From positions 1,798,001 to 1,862,000 of the forward strand of contig CAVSUJ010000002.1 in assembly GCA_963731205.1 (NCBI GenBank): a stretch of DNA of 64,000 nucleotides. Reading direction: 5' to 3'. The notes below the pieces were generated by a model. That model did not search any database. It saw nothing but the letters and a program-made list of their open reading frames with translations, and had not been told where the DNA came from. The position numbers were made by a program, and so were the translations under genes. Shown one piece after another: positions 15,636-23,831 of this stretch; within the stretch, counting starts at the first letter, position 1; the number at the start of each line of letters is the position of its first letter. The DNA is from DATAZK01 sp963731205 (GTDB lineage: Bacteria > Actinomycetota > Actinomycetes > Frankiales > Frankiaceae).

Positions 15636-16438
15636 GCGGCTACGAGACGATCGCCGTGGACACCCCGGCGCCTTTCATCCACCGCATCACCCTCGACCGG
15701 GCGGCCAAGCGCAACGCGATCTCCGCACTCATGCGCGTGGAGCTGCTGACCGAACTGCGCCGCGCCGACGACGATCCTGAGGTGCGGGTGAGCATCATCC
15801 GCGGTTCCGGGCCGTGCTTCTCGGCCGGCTACGACCTGCGCGGCGGCGGCCTGATGGAAGGCACCCCCATCTACTCGGCGGCGGGTGACGGGCAATGGGC
15901 GCGACAGGCGACCGACACCTGGTTCGCTTTCTGGGATCTGGCGCATCCGGTCATCGCCCAGGTCCACGGTTACGCCATCGCCGGAGGTACCGAGCTGGCG
16001 TCGGCGTGCGACCTCGTCTACGTGGCTTCAGACGCCGCCATCAGCTATCCGGTGGTGCGGGTGGCGAGCACTCCCGATTGGCAGTACCACACCCCTTTGC
16101 TGGGGCTGCGCCGCGCGATGGAGCTCATGCTGACCGGTGATCCCGTCACCGGCGAGGAAGCCGCGCTGATCGGTTTCGCCAATCGGGCCTATCCGGCGCA
16201 AGAGCTCGAAGAGCGGGTGCTGGCCATCGCGGGGCGGATCGCCGACATCCCGAAGGACCTCACACAGATCAACAAACGCTCGGTGCACCGCTCGTTCGAC
16301 GTCATGGGCGGCCGGGCAGCGATGCGGGCCGCCACCGAGCTGCAGGCCCTCGCCGGCTACAGCGAGGCGGCCAAAGCCGTGCGCGGCGACATCATGGGTG
16401 CGGTGAAGGCGACCCAGAAGCCTCAAGGATCGGCGTAG
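15632..16438 (+). CDS. enoyl-CoA hydratase/isomerase family protein
   Basis: 268 aa crotonase fold. Oxyanion-hole segments GSGPCFSAGYDLRG and HGYAIAGGTELASACDLVY are present; the usual catalytic Glu pair region reads PVVRVASTPDWQYHTPLLG, so the exact reaction (hydratase, isomerase or hydrolase) is not fixed. ATG 15632 overlaps the LLM stop (ATGA) and has GGGAG upstream. Likely in one operon with the LLM oxidoreductase. Confidence 0.85.
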   Translation: MSGYETIAVDTPAPFIHRITLDRAAKRNAISALMRVELLTELRRADDDPEVRVSIIRGSGPCFSAGYDLRGGGLMEGTPIYSAAGDGQWARQATDTWFAFWDLAHPVIAQVHGYAIAGGTELASACDLVYVASDAAISYPVVRVASTPDWQYHTPLLGLRRAMELMLTGDPVTGEEAALIGFANRAYPAQELEERVLAIAGRIADIPKDLTQINKRSVHRSFDVMGGRAAMRAATELQALAGYSEAAKAVRGDIMGAVKATQKPQGSA

Positions 16439-16448
16439 TTCCGCCGAT

Positions 16449-16640
16449 ATGCCCGACATGGCGGACAGCTCTGCGGATGACGCTCGTAGCGAAACGGGCG
16501 CGTCCCATCAGCCCGACCGGCGCCGCACGATCGACCTGATCAGGGTCGAGCGCGGCGAGCCGGAGCGTCGCAAGCTGCCCCGACGCCCGCTCCCGGGGTT
16601 GTCGGTGGAGAGCGGCGAGCAGGCACCGGACGCCGACTGA
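16449..16640 (+). CDS. small hypothetical protein upstream of guaA
   Basis: 63 aa, hydrophilic, probably disordered (Asp/Ser start, Arg-rich middle TIDLIRVERGEPERRKLPRR). Third-position GC is high, as in neighbouring genes, but there is no ribosome site or recognised family. Could be a real small protein or leader sequence for guaA. Confidence 0.35.
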   Translation: MPDMADSSADDARSETGASHQPDRRRTIDLIRVERGEPERRKLPRRPLPGLSVESGEQAPDAD

Positions 16641-16695
16641 GTCACGCTCGTCGAACCTCCCGCGGTTCGTACCGGACGGGCCGTGCTGCGGTGCG

Positions 16696-16707
16696 TAGGG
16701 TCTTGGC
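16696..16707 (+). promoter_or_regulatory. leaderless-type promoter for guaA
   Basis: TAGGGT (16696-16701), 6 nt, then ATG 16708, with no Shine-Dalgarno. A clear match to the TANNNT leaderless pattern. Confidence 0.6.
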
Positions 16708-18309
16708 ATGGCGCCTGACGCCCAACACGACACAGCCGCACATCCCGACGCCGTGCACACCGATCCGGTGCTCGTCATCGACTTCGGTGCGCAGTACGCC
16801 CAGCTGATCGCCCGCCGGGTCCGCGAGTGTCACGTCTACTCCGAGATCGTGCCGTTCACCGACACGATCGAGCAGCTGATGGCCCGCAAGCCCAAGGCGA
16901 TCATCCTGTCCGGCGGGCCCAAATCGGTCTACTCCCCGGGAGCCCCGGCCGTTGACCCGGCGCTGTTCAGCGCGGGCGTTCCGGTGCTCGGCATCTGTTA
17001 TGGCCACCAGGTCATGGCCCAGGCGCTCGGCGGCCGGGTCGAGCCGACCGGCATTGCCGAGTACGGCGCCACCCGGCTCGCTGTCGCTCGCAGCGGGGTG
17101 CTCTTCGCCGAGCTGCCGACCGATCAGCAGGTGTGGATGTCGCACGGCGACACGGTCGTGCAGGCGCCCGACGGTTTCGCCGTTACGGCATCCACGACGT
17201 CGACCCCGGTCGCGGCGTTCGAGGAGCCCGGTCGCGGCCTCTACGGGGTCCAGTTCCACCCCGAGGTCGTCCACACCGAAGAGGGCATGGCCGTCCTGTC
17301 GCACTTTCTGCGCGCAGCGGGCTGCCGGCCCACCTGGACCATGGTCAACATCGTGGAGGAGGCCGTCGCCAACATCCGCGAGCAGCTCGGCTCCGAAGGG
17401 CGGGCCATCTGCGGGCTGTCCGGCGGCGTCGACTCCGCGGTGGCGGCGGCGCTGGTGCAGCGCTCCATCGGCGATCGGCTCACCTGCGTCTTCGTCGACC
17501 ATGGGTTGCTGCGCAAGGGTGAGGCCGAGCAGGTCGAGAACGACTTCGTGGCCTCCACCGGGGTCGAGCTGGTGCACGTCAAGTGCGCCGACCGGTTCGC
17601 CGCGGCGCTGGCAGGCGTCACCGATCCCGAGCAGAAGCGAAAGATCATCGGACGGGAGTTCATCCGGGTCTTCGAAGAAGCCGCCCGCGACATCACGGCG
17701 AGCAGTCCGCACGGCGTCGAGTCCGACTACCTGGTGCAGGGGACGCTCTACCCCGACGTCATCGAGTCCGGCTCACCGACCGCGGCGAAGATCAAGTCGC
17801 ATCACAATGTCGGCGGGTTGCCCGATGACCTCCAGTTCGCGCTCATCGAGCCGCTGCGGATGCTCTTCAAGGACGAGGTCCGCCGGGTGGGCGAGGAACT
17901 CGGCCTGCCGAGCGAGATCGTCTGGCGCCAGCCCTTCCCCGGCCCCGGACTGGCGGTGCGCATCATCGGCGAGATCACTCCCGACCGGCTGGCGCTCCTG
18001 CGCGAAGCGGATGCGGTGGTGCGCGAGGAGATCTCGCGGGCCGGCCTCGACCGGGAGATCTGGCAGGTCTTCGCGGTGCTGCTGGCTGACGTCCGCTCGG
18101 TCGGTGTGATGGGCGACGAGCGCACCTATGGCCATCCGGTGATCCTGCGGGCAGTCACCAGCGAAGACGCGATGACGGCCGACTGGGCGCGGCTGCCCTA
18201 CCCGGTGCTCGAACGCATCAGCAACCGGATCGTCAATGAGGTGCCTGGGATCAACCGCGTCGCGTACGACATCACCTCGAAGCCGCCGGGGACCATCGAG
18301 TGGGAGTGA
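16708..18309 (+). CDS. guaA: GMP synthase (glutamine-hydrolysing)
   Basis: 533 aa. Converts XMP to GMP. Class I amidotransferase with nucleophile Cys in LGICYGHQ and the His/Glu of VQFHPEV (~residues 1-200); ATP-pyrophosphatase domain with LSGGVDSAVAAAL; C-terminal dimerisation domain ending KPPGTIEWE. Full length. Starts directly at ATG 16708 as a leaderless mRNA. Together with guaB3 and purNH it makes this region rich in purine genes. Confidence 0.97.
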   Translation: MAPDAQHDTAAHPDAVHTDPVLVIDFGAQYAQLIARRVRECHVYSEIVPFTDTIEQLMARKPKAIILSGGPKSVYSPGAPAVDPALFSAGVPVLGICYGHQVMAQALGGRVEPTGIAEYGATRLAVARSGVLFAELPTDQQVWMSHGDTVVQAPDGFAVTASTTSTPVAAFEEPGRGLYGVQFHPEVVHTEEGMAVLSHFLRAAGCRPTWTMVNIVEEAVANIREQLGSEGRAICGLSGGVDSAVAAALVQRSIGDRLTCVFVDHGLLRKGEAEQVENDFVASTGVELVHVKCADRFAAALAGVTDPEQKRKIIGREFIRVFEEAARDITASSPHGVESDYLVQGTLYPDVIESGSPTAAKIKSHHNVGGLPDDLQFALIEPLRMLFKDEVRRVGEELGLPSEIVWRQPFPGPGLAVRIIGEITPDRLALLREADAVVREEISRAGLDREIWQVFAVLLADVRSVGVMGDERTYGHPVILRAVTSEDAMTADWARLPYPVLERISNRIVNEVPGINRVAYDITSKPPGTIEWE

Positions 18310-18314
18310 GCCAC

Positions 18315-18509
18315 CTAGCCTGAGCTCGGCTCCAGACGCCGCGCGCCCGGCTCACGGGGCTGGATCACCGGCGTCACGTCGCACTCCGGACACGGCTGCT
18401 GCCGTTCGTGCACGCACGTGGCACTGATCGACGGGGTACCGCAGTAGTCACAGGTACGCGAGAACTGACTGTCGCCTGCGTCAGCCAGGCAGCCGCATTC
18501 TTCAGGCAT
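18315..18509 (-). CDS. small Cys-rich zinc-ribbon-like protein
   Basis: 64 aa with seven Cys: CGC at the start, then CDYCGTPSISATCVHERQQ and PCPEC, two CxxC pairs that could hold one Zn. No family recognised. ATG 18509 lies 6 nt after a TACATT box (18521-18516, minus strand), the leaderless pattern. Convergent with guaA with a 5-bp gap. The regular Cys spacing and placed promoter argue for a real gene. Confidence 0.55.
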   Translation of the reverse strand: MPEECGCLADAGDSQFSRTCDYCGTPSISATCVHERQQPCPECDVTPVIQPREPGARRLEPSSG

Positions 18510-18545
18510 GCGCGCAATGTAAGCACGGCTTGGGCTGCGGACTGG

Positions 18546-19769
18546 TCACGCGGCCTTGACGCGCTGGCCGCCTTTGTAGACCGCCTTGATGTTGGCCGGT
18601 TCGCCGAGCACGGTGATGTCAGCGAGGGGATCGCCGTCGACCACGATGACGTCGGCGAGACGACCCGGTTCGATGACGCCGAGTTCATCGGCCTTGCCGA
18701 GCAGATCGGCGCCGTGCACGGTCGCCCAGCGGATCACGTCGAGCGGCGCGATGCCCATGTCCTCCACGTAGATGGCGAGCTCCTTGCCGTACATGCCGTG
18801 GGGGAAGCCGACCGCACCGTAGTCGTCGCCCAGCACCAGTTTGACGCCGGCCGCGTTGGCGCGCGGGAGGATGTCGGCGGCATAGCGGAGGTCTTCGGCG
18901 ATGCCCTCGGTGAAGCCCAGACCGGCGCCGATCGTGGCGGCGAAGTGCTTCGGGAAGTAGATGCTCGGGACGTAGAAAGTCCCCTGCTCGACCATCTGCG
19001 CGATGCACTCGTCGTCGAGTTCGTCTCCGTGGTCGACGATGTCGATGCCGAGGTCCAGCGCCATGCCGAGGGCGAAGCGGTTGACGATGTGGGCACGCAC
19101 CATCGCGCCGCGGGAGTGGGCGGTCTCGATGACCGCGGCAAGCTCGTCACGGGTGAGCTCGGTGCGCCCGCGCGGTGCGGTGGTGCCATGACCGCCGGTC
19201 AGAAAAACCTTGATGACGCGGGCGCCGCGCTTGATCTCCTCGCGCACCCCGACGCGGAAAGCCTCGGCTCCGTCGCAGATCTTGATGCCGCCCGACGCGC
19301 CGAGCTGCCAGTACCAGGGGGCGCTGTCGTTCGAGTGACCGGTTGTACTGAACTCGCGTCCGCCCGGGATGAACCGCGGTCCCTCGATCACACCGTCGGC
19401 GATGCCCTTCACGAGCGACGCATCCACGTCGCAGGCCGCGCCTGCGGAGACCGCACCGGTGAAGCCGCAGCGCAACGCCGTACGCAGGTTGCGGGCGCCG
19501 ATCAATCCGAGATAGACCGGCGGCGCATCGAGACCGAGCGGGTCGGGGGTCGAGCCGAGCTCGTTGTACGTCGAGTGGAAGTGGCTGGTCACCATGCCGG
19601 GCATGAGGGTGCGGCCGGTGAGGTCCACCACCTCGTCGACGGACGCGGGGTCGAGGCCGCCATCGGGCTCGACCGAAGCGATTCGGGAGCCGTCGACGAT
19701 GACCGTGCTCGCCGGACGTGGCCCGTGCACGGCGTCGAGCACGTGGGCGTGAACAAAGGCGGTGCGCAT
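18546..19769 (-). CDS. metal-dependent amidohydrolase
   Basis: 407 aa amidohydrolase-superfamily barrel of the imidazolonepropionase/prolidase-like group. Beta-strand 1 HxH is in TSHFHSTYNE; candidate carbamyl-Lys in RVIKVFLTGG; His in VRAHIVNR and VDHGDELD; catalytic Asp in LVLGDDYGAVG. N-terminal composite beta domain ends at GRTLMPGMVTSH. Substrate unknown. ATG 19769 is preferred because TAGTTT lies 7 nt upstream; ATG 19775 is an alternative. Divergent from the PhyH gene across 69 bp. Confidence 0.88.
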   Translation of the reverse strand: MRTAFVHAHVLDAVHGPRPASTVIVDGSRIASVEPDGGLDPASVDEVVDLTGRTLMPGMVTSHFHSTYNELGSTPDPLGLDAPPVYLGLIGARNLRTALRCGFTGAVSAGAACDVDASLVKGIADGVIEGPRFIPGGREFSTTGHSNDSAPWYWQLGASGGIKICDGAEAFRVGVREEIKRGARVIKVFLTGGHGTTAPRGRTELTRDELAAVIETAHSRGAMVRAHIVNRFALGMALDLGIDIVDHGDELDDECIAQMVEQGTFYVPSIYFPKHFAATIGAGLGFTEGIAEDLRYAADILPRANAAGVKLVLGDDYGAVGFPHGMYGKELAIYVEDMGIAPLDVIRWATVHGADLLGKADELGVIEPGRLADVIVVDGDPLADITVLGEPANIKAVYKGGQRVKAA

Positions 19770-19838
19770 ACGCATCAAACTATTGGCAAGTCGCTGCCTG
19801 CGATAGCCTCCCCTCCCCGTTGTTCGGAGGTGGGCACG
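19770..19838. promoter_or_regulatory. back-to-back promoters of amidohydrolase and PhyH genes
   Basis: Minus strand: TAGTTT (19782-19777), leaderless start at 19769. Plus strand: TAGCCT (19804-19809), then GGAGG (19826-19830) before ATG 19839. The two -10 boxes are only about 22 bp apart, so the promoters interfere or share control. Confidence 0.5.
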
Positions 19839-20690
19839 ATGAGTGCATCGATCACGCATGTGCACGCGAGCGATCCGCTCGAGCTCGTCGTCAAGGCGCT
19901 GGAGGCCGACGGCGCCGTCATCGTCGATGACCTGCTCGACGCCGACACCGTGGCCCGGCTCAACGCCGAGCTCGATCCGTTGCTCGCGGAGCCCGCCACG
20001 AAAAGGCCTTTCCTGAATCCGGCGCTGCAGGATTTCTTCGGGGAGCACACCCGCCACATCACGGGCGTCGCGGGAAAGTCGCGGGTGTTCGCCACTGAGG
20101 TGATGGTCAACCCGACGCTGCTGTCGGTGTGCGATGAGGTGCTGCTGCCGGCCTGCTCGAGCTACCAGCTCAACCTCGGTCACGTCCTTGATCGCGGGCC
20201 CGGGAGCACCGCCCAGTTCCTGCACCGCGACGAGCTCGTCTGGATCCACCTCCCGAGCCCGCATCCGACAGTCCAGCTGGCCAGCATGATCGCTCTGGTC
20301 GATTTCACCGCCCAGAACGGCGCCACCCTCGTCGTACCGGGCAGCCACCGGGGCCATGGGCACGAACGTCACGACGGCGAGGCCGTCGCCGCGGAAATGC
20401 CTGCCGGCTCCGCTGTCATCTATCTCGGCTCGACCCTGCACGGCGCCGGCGCGAACGCGACGCCCGATCAGTGGCGACGCGGGATGCACGTCAGCTACGT
20501 CGTCGGCTGGCTGCGCACCGAAGAGAACCACTACCTGACGACCTGGCCCGACGTGGCCCGCACGCTGCCCACGCAGTCACAGCAGCTGCTGGGCTACGCC
20601 GCCCATGACGCCATCAACCTGGCCGGGGGATATCTCGGTGCAGTCGAACTGCAGGATCCCGTCGAACTGATGGCGAACGGCGAGCTCTAG
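19839..20690 (+). CDS. phytanoyl-CoA dioxygenase (PhyH) family protein
   Basis: 283 aa Fe(II)/2-oxoglutarate oxygenase. HxD metal motif in FLHRDELVW, distal His in LGSTLHGAGAN and the 2OG-binding Arg likely in QWRRGMHVSYVVGW. GGAGG ribosome site 8 nt before ATG 19839. Substrate unknown; the divergent amidohydrolase may act in the same degradation route. Its TAG stop shares the CTAG palindrome (20687-20690) with the stop of the convergent haemoglobin gene. Confidence 0.88.
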   Translation: MSASITHVHASDPLELVVKALEADGAVIVDDLLDADTVARLNAELDPLLAEPATKRPFLNPALQDFFGEHTRHITGVAGKSRVFATEVMVNPTLLSVCDEVLLPACSSYQLNLGHVLDRGPGSTAQFLHRDELVWIHLPSPHPTVQLASMIALVDFTAQNGATLVVPGSHRGHGHERHDGEAVAAEMPAGSAVIYLGSTLHGAGANATPDQWRRGMHVSYVVGWLRTEENHYLTTWPDVARTLPTQSQQLLGYAAHDAINLAGGYLGAVELQDPVELMANGEL

Positions 20691-21154
20691 CTCGACGAGC
20701 CGCTGTCCTGCAACCCGTCCCACGACCACCGGGGCACGTGGGCGCCCGGCGGCACGATGCTGCCGACGGGGGAGAAGACGAGCACGTCCTGGACCGCCCA
20801 CTCCATGTAGGCACGAAGCGCCGCGCGGAACTCCGGATCATCCGGCAGCCGTGCGTCATCGGCGGCCTGCATGAAACAGACGACGAACCGGCGTCCGAGA
20901 TCGTCCATGGGCCCGTTGCCGGCGTGCATCTCCAGCAGCCTGGTCTGGTCGCTGAGGTCCTGTGAATACACCGGCGGACCGCCGAGCACCTCGCCCCAGT
21001 AAGCGGCCAGCCGCTGGATGTGCTCCGGATTCTGACCGGGGTGGGAGAACGGGTGGTTCAGCTCCGGATCGGCCAGGCAGCGGGCATGGTGGGCGGTCGC
21101 GAGGGCGAGCATGGCCGGGGCGCCGCCGGCGAATTCGTAGAGCGTCGCACGCAT
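20687..21154 (-). CDS. truncated haemoglobin-like protein
   Basis: 155 aa. Globin 2-on-2 features: SHPGQNPEHIQRLAAYWGEVLGG (E-helix and YWxE block), LLEMHAGNG and WAVQDVLVF near the C-terminus. Proximal His would be in EMHAGN. Binds O2 or NO in the cytoplasm; likely a group II type, though residues 1-40 diverge. ATG 21154 has a GAGGCT box 6 nt upstream, a weak leaderless match. Confidence 0.75.
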   Translation of the reverse strand: MRATLYEFAGGAPAMLALATAHHARCLADPELNHPFSHPGQNPEHIQRLAAYWGEVLGGPPVYSQDLSDQTRLLEMHAGNGPMDDLGRRFVVCFMQAADDARLPDDPEFRAALRAYMEWAVQDVLVFSPVGSIVPPGAHVPRWSWDGLQDSGSSS

Positions 21155-21175
21155 GGGACCAGCCTCGCACGCCGA

Positions 21176-22087
21176 TCAGGGCGTCGGCGCCCAGCCCAGG
21201 ATCTGTTCCGCCGTCCAGGCCGGGTCTTCGATCTGCGGCACGTGGCCGAGGTCGGGATGCACGACGAATGTCCAGTCGGGACGGCGGGCGGCGATGGCCC
21301 GGCCGGCCGCGACGGGCACCAGTCGATCGCGCTCACCGAAGATGAGCAGGGTCGGCTGCGTGACGTCCATGATCGCGTCGATGTAGCGGCCGGGACGCGC
21401 GAGCACCCCGGCGATCGAACGGGCTGCCGCCAGAAACGCCTTCTCGTTGCCGCGCTCACCGGCCCGTGCAGCGGCGAGCGCTTCGCTCTCGCGGATCAGC
21501 GCGGGATTGACCCGGCTCGGGTCGTGGCAGACCAGGCTGAGCGTCTCACCGATGAGGTCGGCGGGCGGGGTCCGTCGATTGCGACGCTTCAGGATCTGCT
21601 CGCCGGCAATCGGGGTGGCCATGGTCAGGAAGGTGGCGACGAAACGCGGGTCGCGCGGAAAACGGCTGCGGGGCAAGGGAACTGCGGCGTCCAGCAGCAC
21701 GAGCCGCTCGACGGTTTCCGGGTGGCGCGCCGCCTGCAGGATACTGAGCAGACCGCCCATCGAATTGCCGATGAGCGTCACCGGCTTGTCGGTGATGGTG
21801 CGCAGGAACGCATCGAGCAGTCGCCGATTACTGCGGATGTCGGAGCGACGCCCCTCTGTCCGGGTGAGGCCGAAACCGGCCAGATCGAAGGCCACGACGT
21901 GGTAGCTCTCGGTCAGCCTCGGCGCCAGGGCCATCCAGTTCACCCACGACCCGCCGAGGCCGTGGACGCACACCGCCATCGGCGCATCAGGCTTGCCGGC
22001 AGGACCGCCGAAATCCACCCAATGCACCGGCCGGCCGTCGACCTCGAGGAACTGGGACGGCGGCCGCGTGAGCGTCTGCTCGGACAT
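21176..22087 (-). CDS. alpha/beta hydrolase
   Basis: 303 aa serine hydrolase. Oxyanion motif VCVHGLGGSWVNW, nucleophile GNSMGG, acid in IFGERDRLVP, His in PDLGHVPQIEDP. ATG 22087 is chosen: TAGCGT lies 7 nt upstream (leaderless) and GTG 22096 would sit inside that box. Same strand as, and just downstream of, egtD (53 bp), but has its own promoter. Substrate unknown. Confidence 0.87.
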   Translation of the reverse strand: MSEQTLTRPPSQFLEVDGRPVHWVDFGGPAGKPDAPMAVCVHGLGGSWVNWMALAPRLTESYHVVAFDLAGFGLTRTEGRRSDIRSNRRLLDAFLRTITDKPVTLIGNSMGGLLSILQAARHPETVERLVLLDAAVPLPRSRFPRDPRFVATFLTMATPIAGEQILKRRNRRTPPADLIGETLSLVCHDPSRVNPALIRESEALAAARAGERGNEKAFLAAARSIAGVLARPGRYIDAIMDVTQPTLLIFGERDRLVPVAAGRAIAARRPDWTFVVHPDLGHVPQIEDPAWTAEQILGWAPTP

Positions 22088-22100
22088 GCCGTCCACGCTA
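22088..22100 (-). promoter_or_regulatory. leaderless-type promoter for alpha/beta hydrolase
   Basis: Minus-strand TAGCGT (22100-22095), 7 nt, ATG 22087. Confidence 0.5.
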
Positions 22101-22140
22101 GCTCGACAACCTCATGCCACGCTGTGCCCGGAGCCGGACC

Positions 22141-23136
22141 TTAGTCCTGATCTGGAGCCGGCACCGAAAGCGAGAGCCCGAAATCACCGGCTTCGTCGGT
22201 GAAAAACCGTTGCTGCACAAGGCCGGCCGCGGTGAGCTCGGCCCCGAGCGGCTCCCTCCTGAACTTGGTCGAGACCTCGGTCCGGACCTCTTCACCGGCG
22301 TCGAAGTGGACCGTGAGATCCAGCGCGGGAATCGACACGTCCATCGCCCGGCTGGCGCGTAGCCTCATTTCGATCCGCTCATGACCGGCGTCCCACCGGG
22401 CAACGTGCTCGAACGCGTCGGGGTCGAAATCCGCACCGAGATTGGCATCGATGACGCGCAGCACGTTGCGGTTGAACTCGGCCGTGACGCCGGCGGCATC
22501 GTCGTAGGCCGCGATCAGCCGGCCGGTGTCCTTCACCAGATCGACGCCGAGCAGGAAGCAATCGCCGGTACGCAACGCGGCCCTGACGTCACGAAGGAAC
22601 GCCGCCCGCGGCGCGGGCTCGAGGTTGCCGATCGTCGAGCCGAGGAAGGCGATCATGCGACGTCCGGAGCCGGTGTCGCGAAGCAGCGGCACGTGATGCT
22701 CGAAGTCGCCGACCAGTCCTTCAACTCTCAGGCCCGGATACTCGGCGGCCAGCAAAGTACCCGCCTGGGTGAGCGTCGTCTCGTCGACGTCGAAGCCGAC
22801 GTAGCCCTTCAGCGTTCCGGCAGAGCGAAGCGCGTCGAGCAGCAGCCGGGTCTTCTCCGACGTCCCGGATCCGAGCTCCACGAGCGTCTCGGCGCGGCTG
22901 AACGCGGCGATCTCGGCGGCATGCGCGGCGAGGATCGAGCGCTCGGTGCGGGTGGGGTAGTACTCGGTGAGCCGGGTGATCTCGTCGAAGAGTTTGCTGC
23001 CGCGTTCGTCGTAAAACCACTTGGGCGGCAGGGTTTTCGGGCTCGCGGTCAGTCCGGCTCGTACATCGGTGCGCAAGGCGCGTTCGAGGGCGTCGGACTC
23101 GAGGTGGCGATGGATGATCGGTTCGGTCGGGGTCAC
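22141..23136 (-). CDS. egtD: L-histidine N-alpha-methyltransferase EgtD
   Basis: 331 aa SAM enzyme that trimethylates histidine to hercynine, the first ergothioneine step. Seen: PPKWFYDERGSKLFDEITRL near the N-terminus, SAM-site LVELGSGTSEKTR, IAFLGSTIGNLEP, and FRREPLGAELTAAGL close to the C-terminus. GTG 23136 overlaps the egtC TGA (GTGA) and has GGAG upstream. Last of four overlapping egt genes. Confidence 0.95.
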   Translation of the reverse strand: MTPTEPIIHRHLESDALERALRTDVRAGLTASPKTLPPKWFYDERGSKLFDEITRLTEYYPTRTERSILAAHAAEIAAFSRAETLVELGSGTSEKTRLLLDALRSAGTLKGYVGFDVDETTLTQAGTLLAAEYPGLRVEGLVGDFEHHVPLLRDTGSGRRMIAFLGSTIGNLEPAPRAAFLRDVRAALRTGDCFLLGVDLVKDTGRLIAAYDDAAGVTAEFNRNVLRVIDANLGADFDPDAFEHVARWDAGHERIEMRLRASRAMDVSIPALDLTVHFDAGEEVRTEVSTKFRREPLGAELTAAGLVQQRFFTDEAGDFGLSLSVPAPDQD

Positions 23137-23831
23137 GCTTCTCCCAAGTCGGTGACCGCCACCCCGTCCGGGGTCGCGGTGAGCAGGCTGTGGTCGGGGA
23201 TGTCCCGCCAGCCGGGGTCGTCGTCGTACGGTTCGCTGGCGATCACGACCCCGTCGCGGGTCACGAGCACGGAAAGGGTGTCGCCCCAGGTGGTCGCCAG
23301 GAGGCGATCGCCGTCGCCGGCAAGAACGTTGAGCCGAGCCGCCGGGTCGCGCCCACCGACCTCCGCCACGCGGGTGCCCAACTCCTCGGGCGCCTCCAGC
23401 AGCCATGCCGCGAGCACCGCGCTGTCGCAGACCGACTCCGCCGCCCGCCAGGCCGCATCGGGCAGCACGCGGCGATCGAGCCGGCCGTTGTGGGACAGCA
23501 GCCAGCGTCCTGACGCGAACGGCGCGGCGGCCGTCTCGTCCGGCGGCATGCCGACGGTCGCGCTGCGCACCGCGGCGACGATGGCGCTCGAGCTGACGTG
23601 CGGTGCCACGGAGGCGAAAGAGGCGTCGCCCCAGAGCGGACGGGCGGACCGCCAGCGTGCCGGTGCCACGATCTGCGGGCTCCACCAGCCGGCGCCCCAG
23701 CCGTCGGCGTTCATCAAGCCGTGCGACTGCCGCCGCGGCGCGTAGGACTGGCGCAGCAGCCCGTGCTCGGGCTCCAGGAGCAGCGAGCTCAACGTGCGGG
23801 GCGCGCCGAGCCATGCGACATGGCGGCACAT
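23133..23831 (-). CDS. egtC: gamma-glutamyl-hercynylcysteine sulfoxide hydrolase EgtC
   Basis: 232 aa class II amidotransferase fold with nucleophile Cys2 (MCRHVAWLGAP). Removes the glutamyl group from the EgtB product. GWGAGWW, the LLSHNGRL motif and SVCDSAVLA are family hallmarks. ATG 23831 overlaps the egtB stop by one base (TGATG). Cytoplasmic. Confidence 0.94.
   Translation of the reverse strand: MCRHVAWLGAPRTLSSLLLEPEHGLLRQSYAPRRQSHGLMNADGWGAGWWSPQIVAPARWRSARPLWGDASFASVAPHVSSSAIVAAVRSATVGMPPDETAAAPFASGRWLLSHNGRLDRRVLPDAAWRAAESVCDSAVLAAWLLEAPEELGTRVAEVGGRDPAARLNVLAGDGDRLLATTWGDTLSVLVTRDGVVIASEPYDDDPGWRDIPDHSLLTATPDGVAVTDLGEA

Noticed and set aside
18408..19838. Apparent 760-codon protein fusing an unknown N-terminus to the PhyH dioxygenase
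   Set aside because: The upstream part is antisense to the amidohydrolase; a GGAGG site and the family-typical start place the real gene at 19839.
22381..23745. Open frame antisense to egtD/egtC
   Set aside because: Spans two well-identified genes in the opposite direction and shows no conserved motif.
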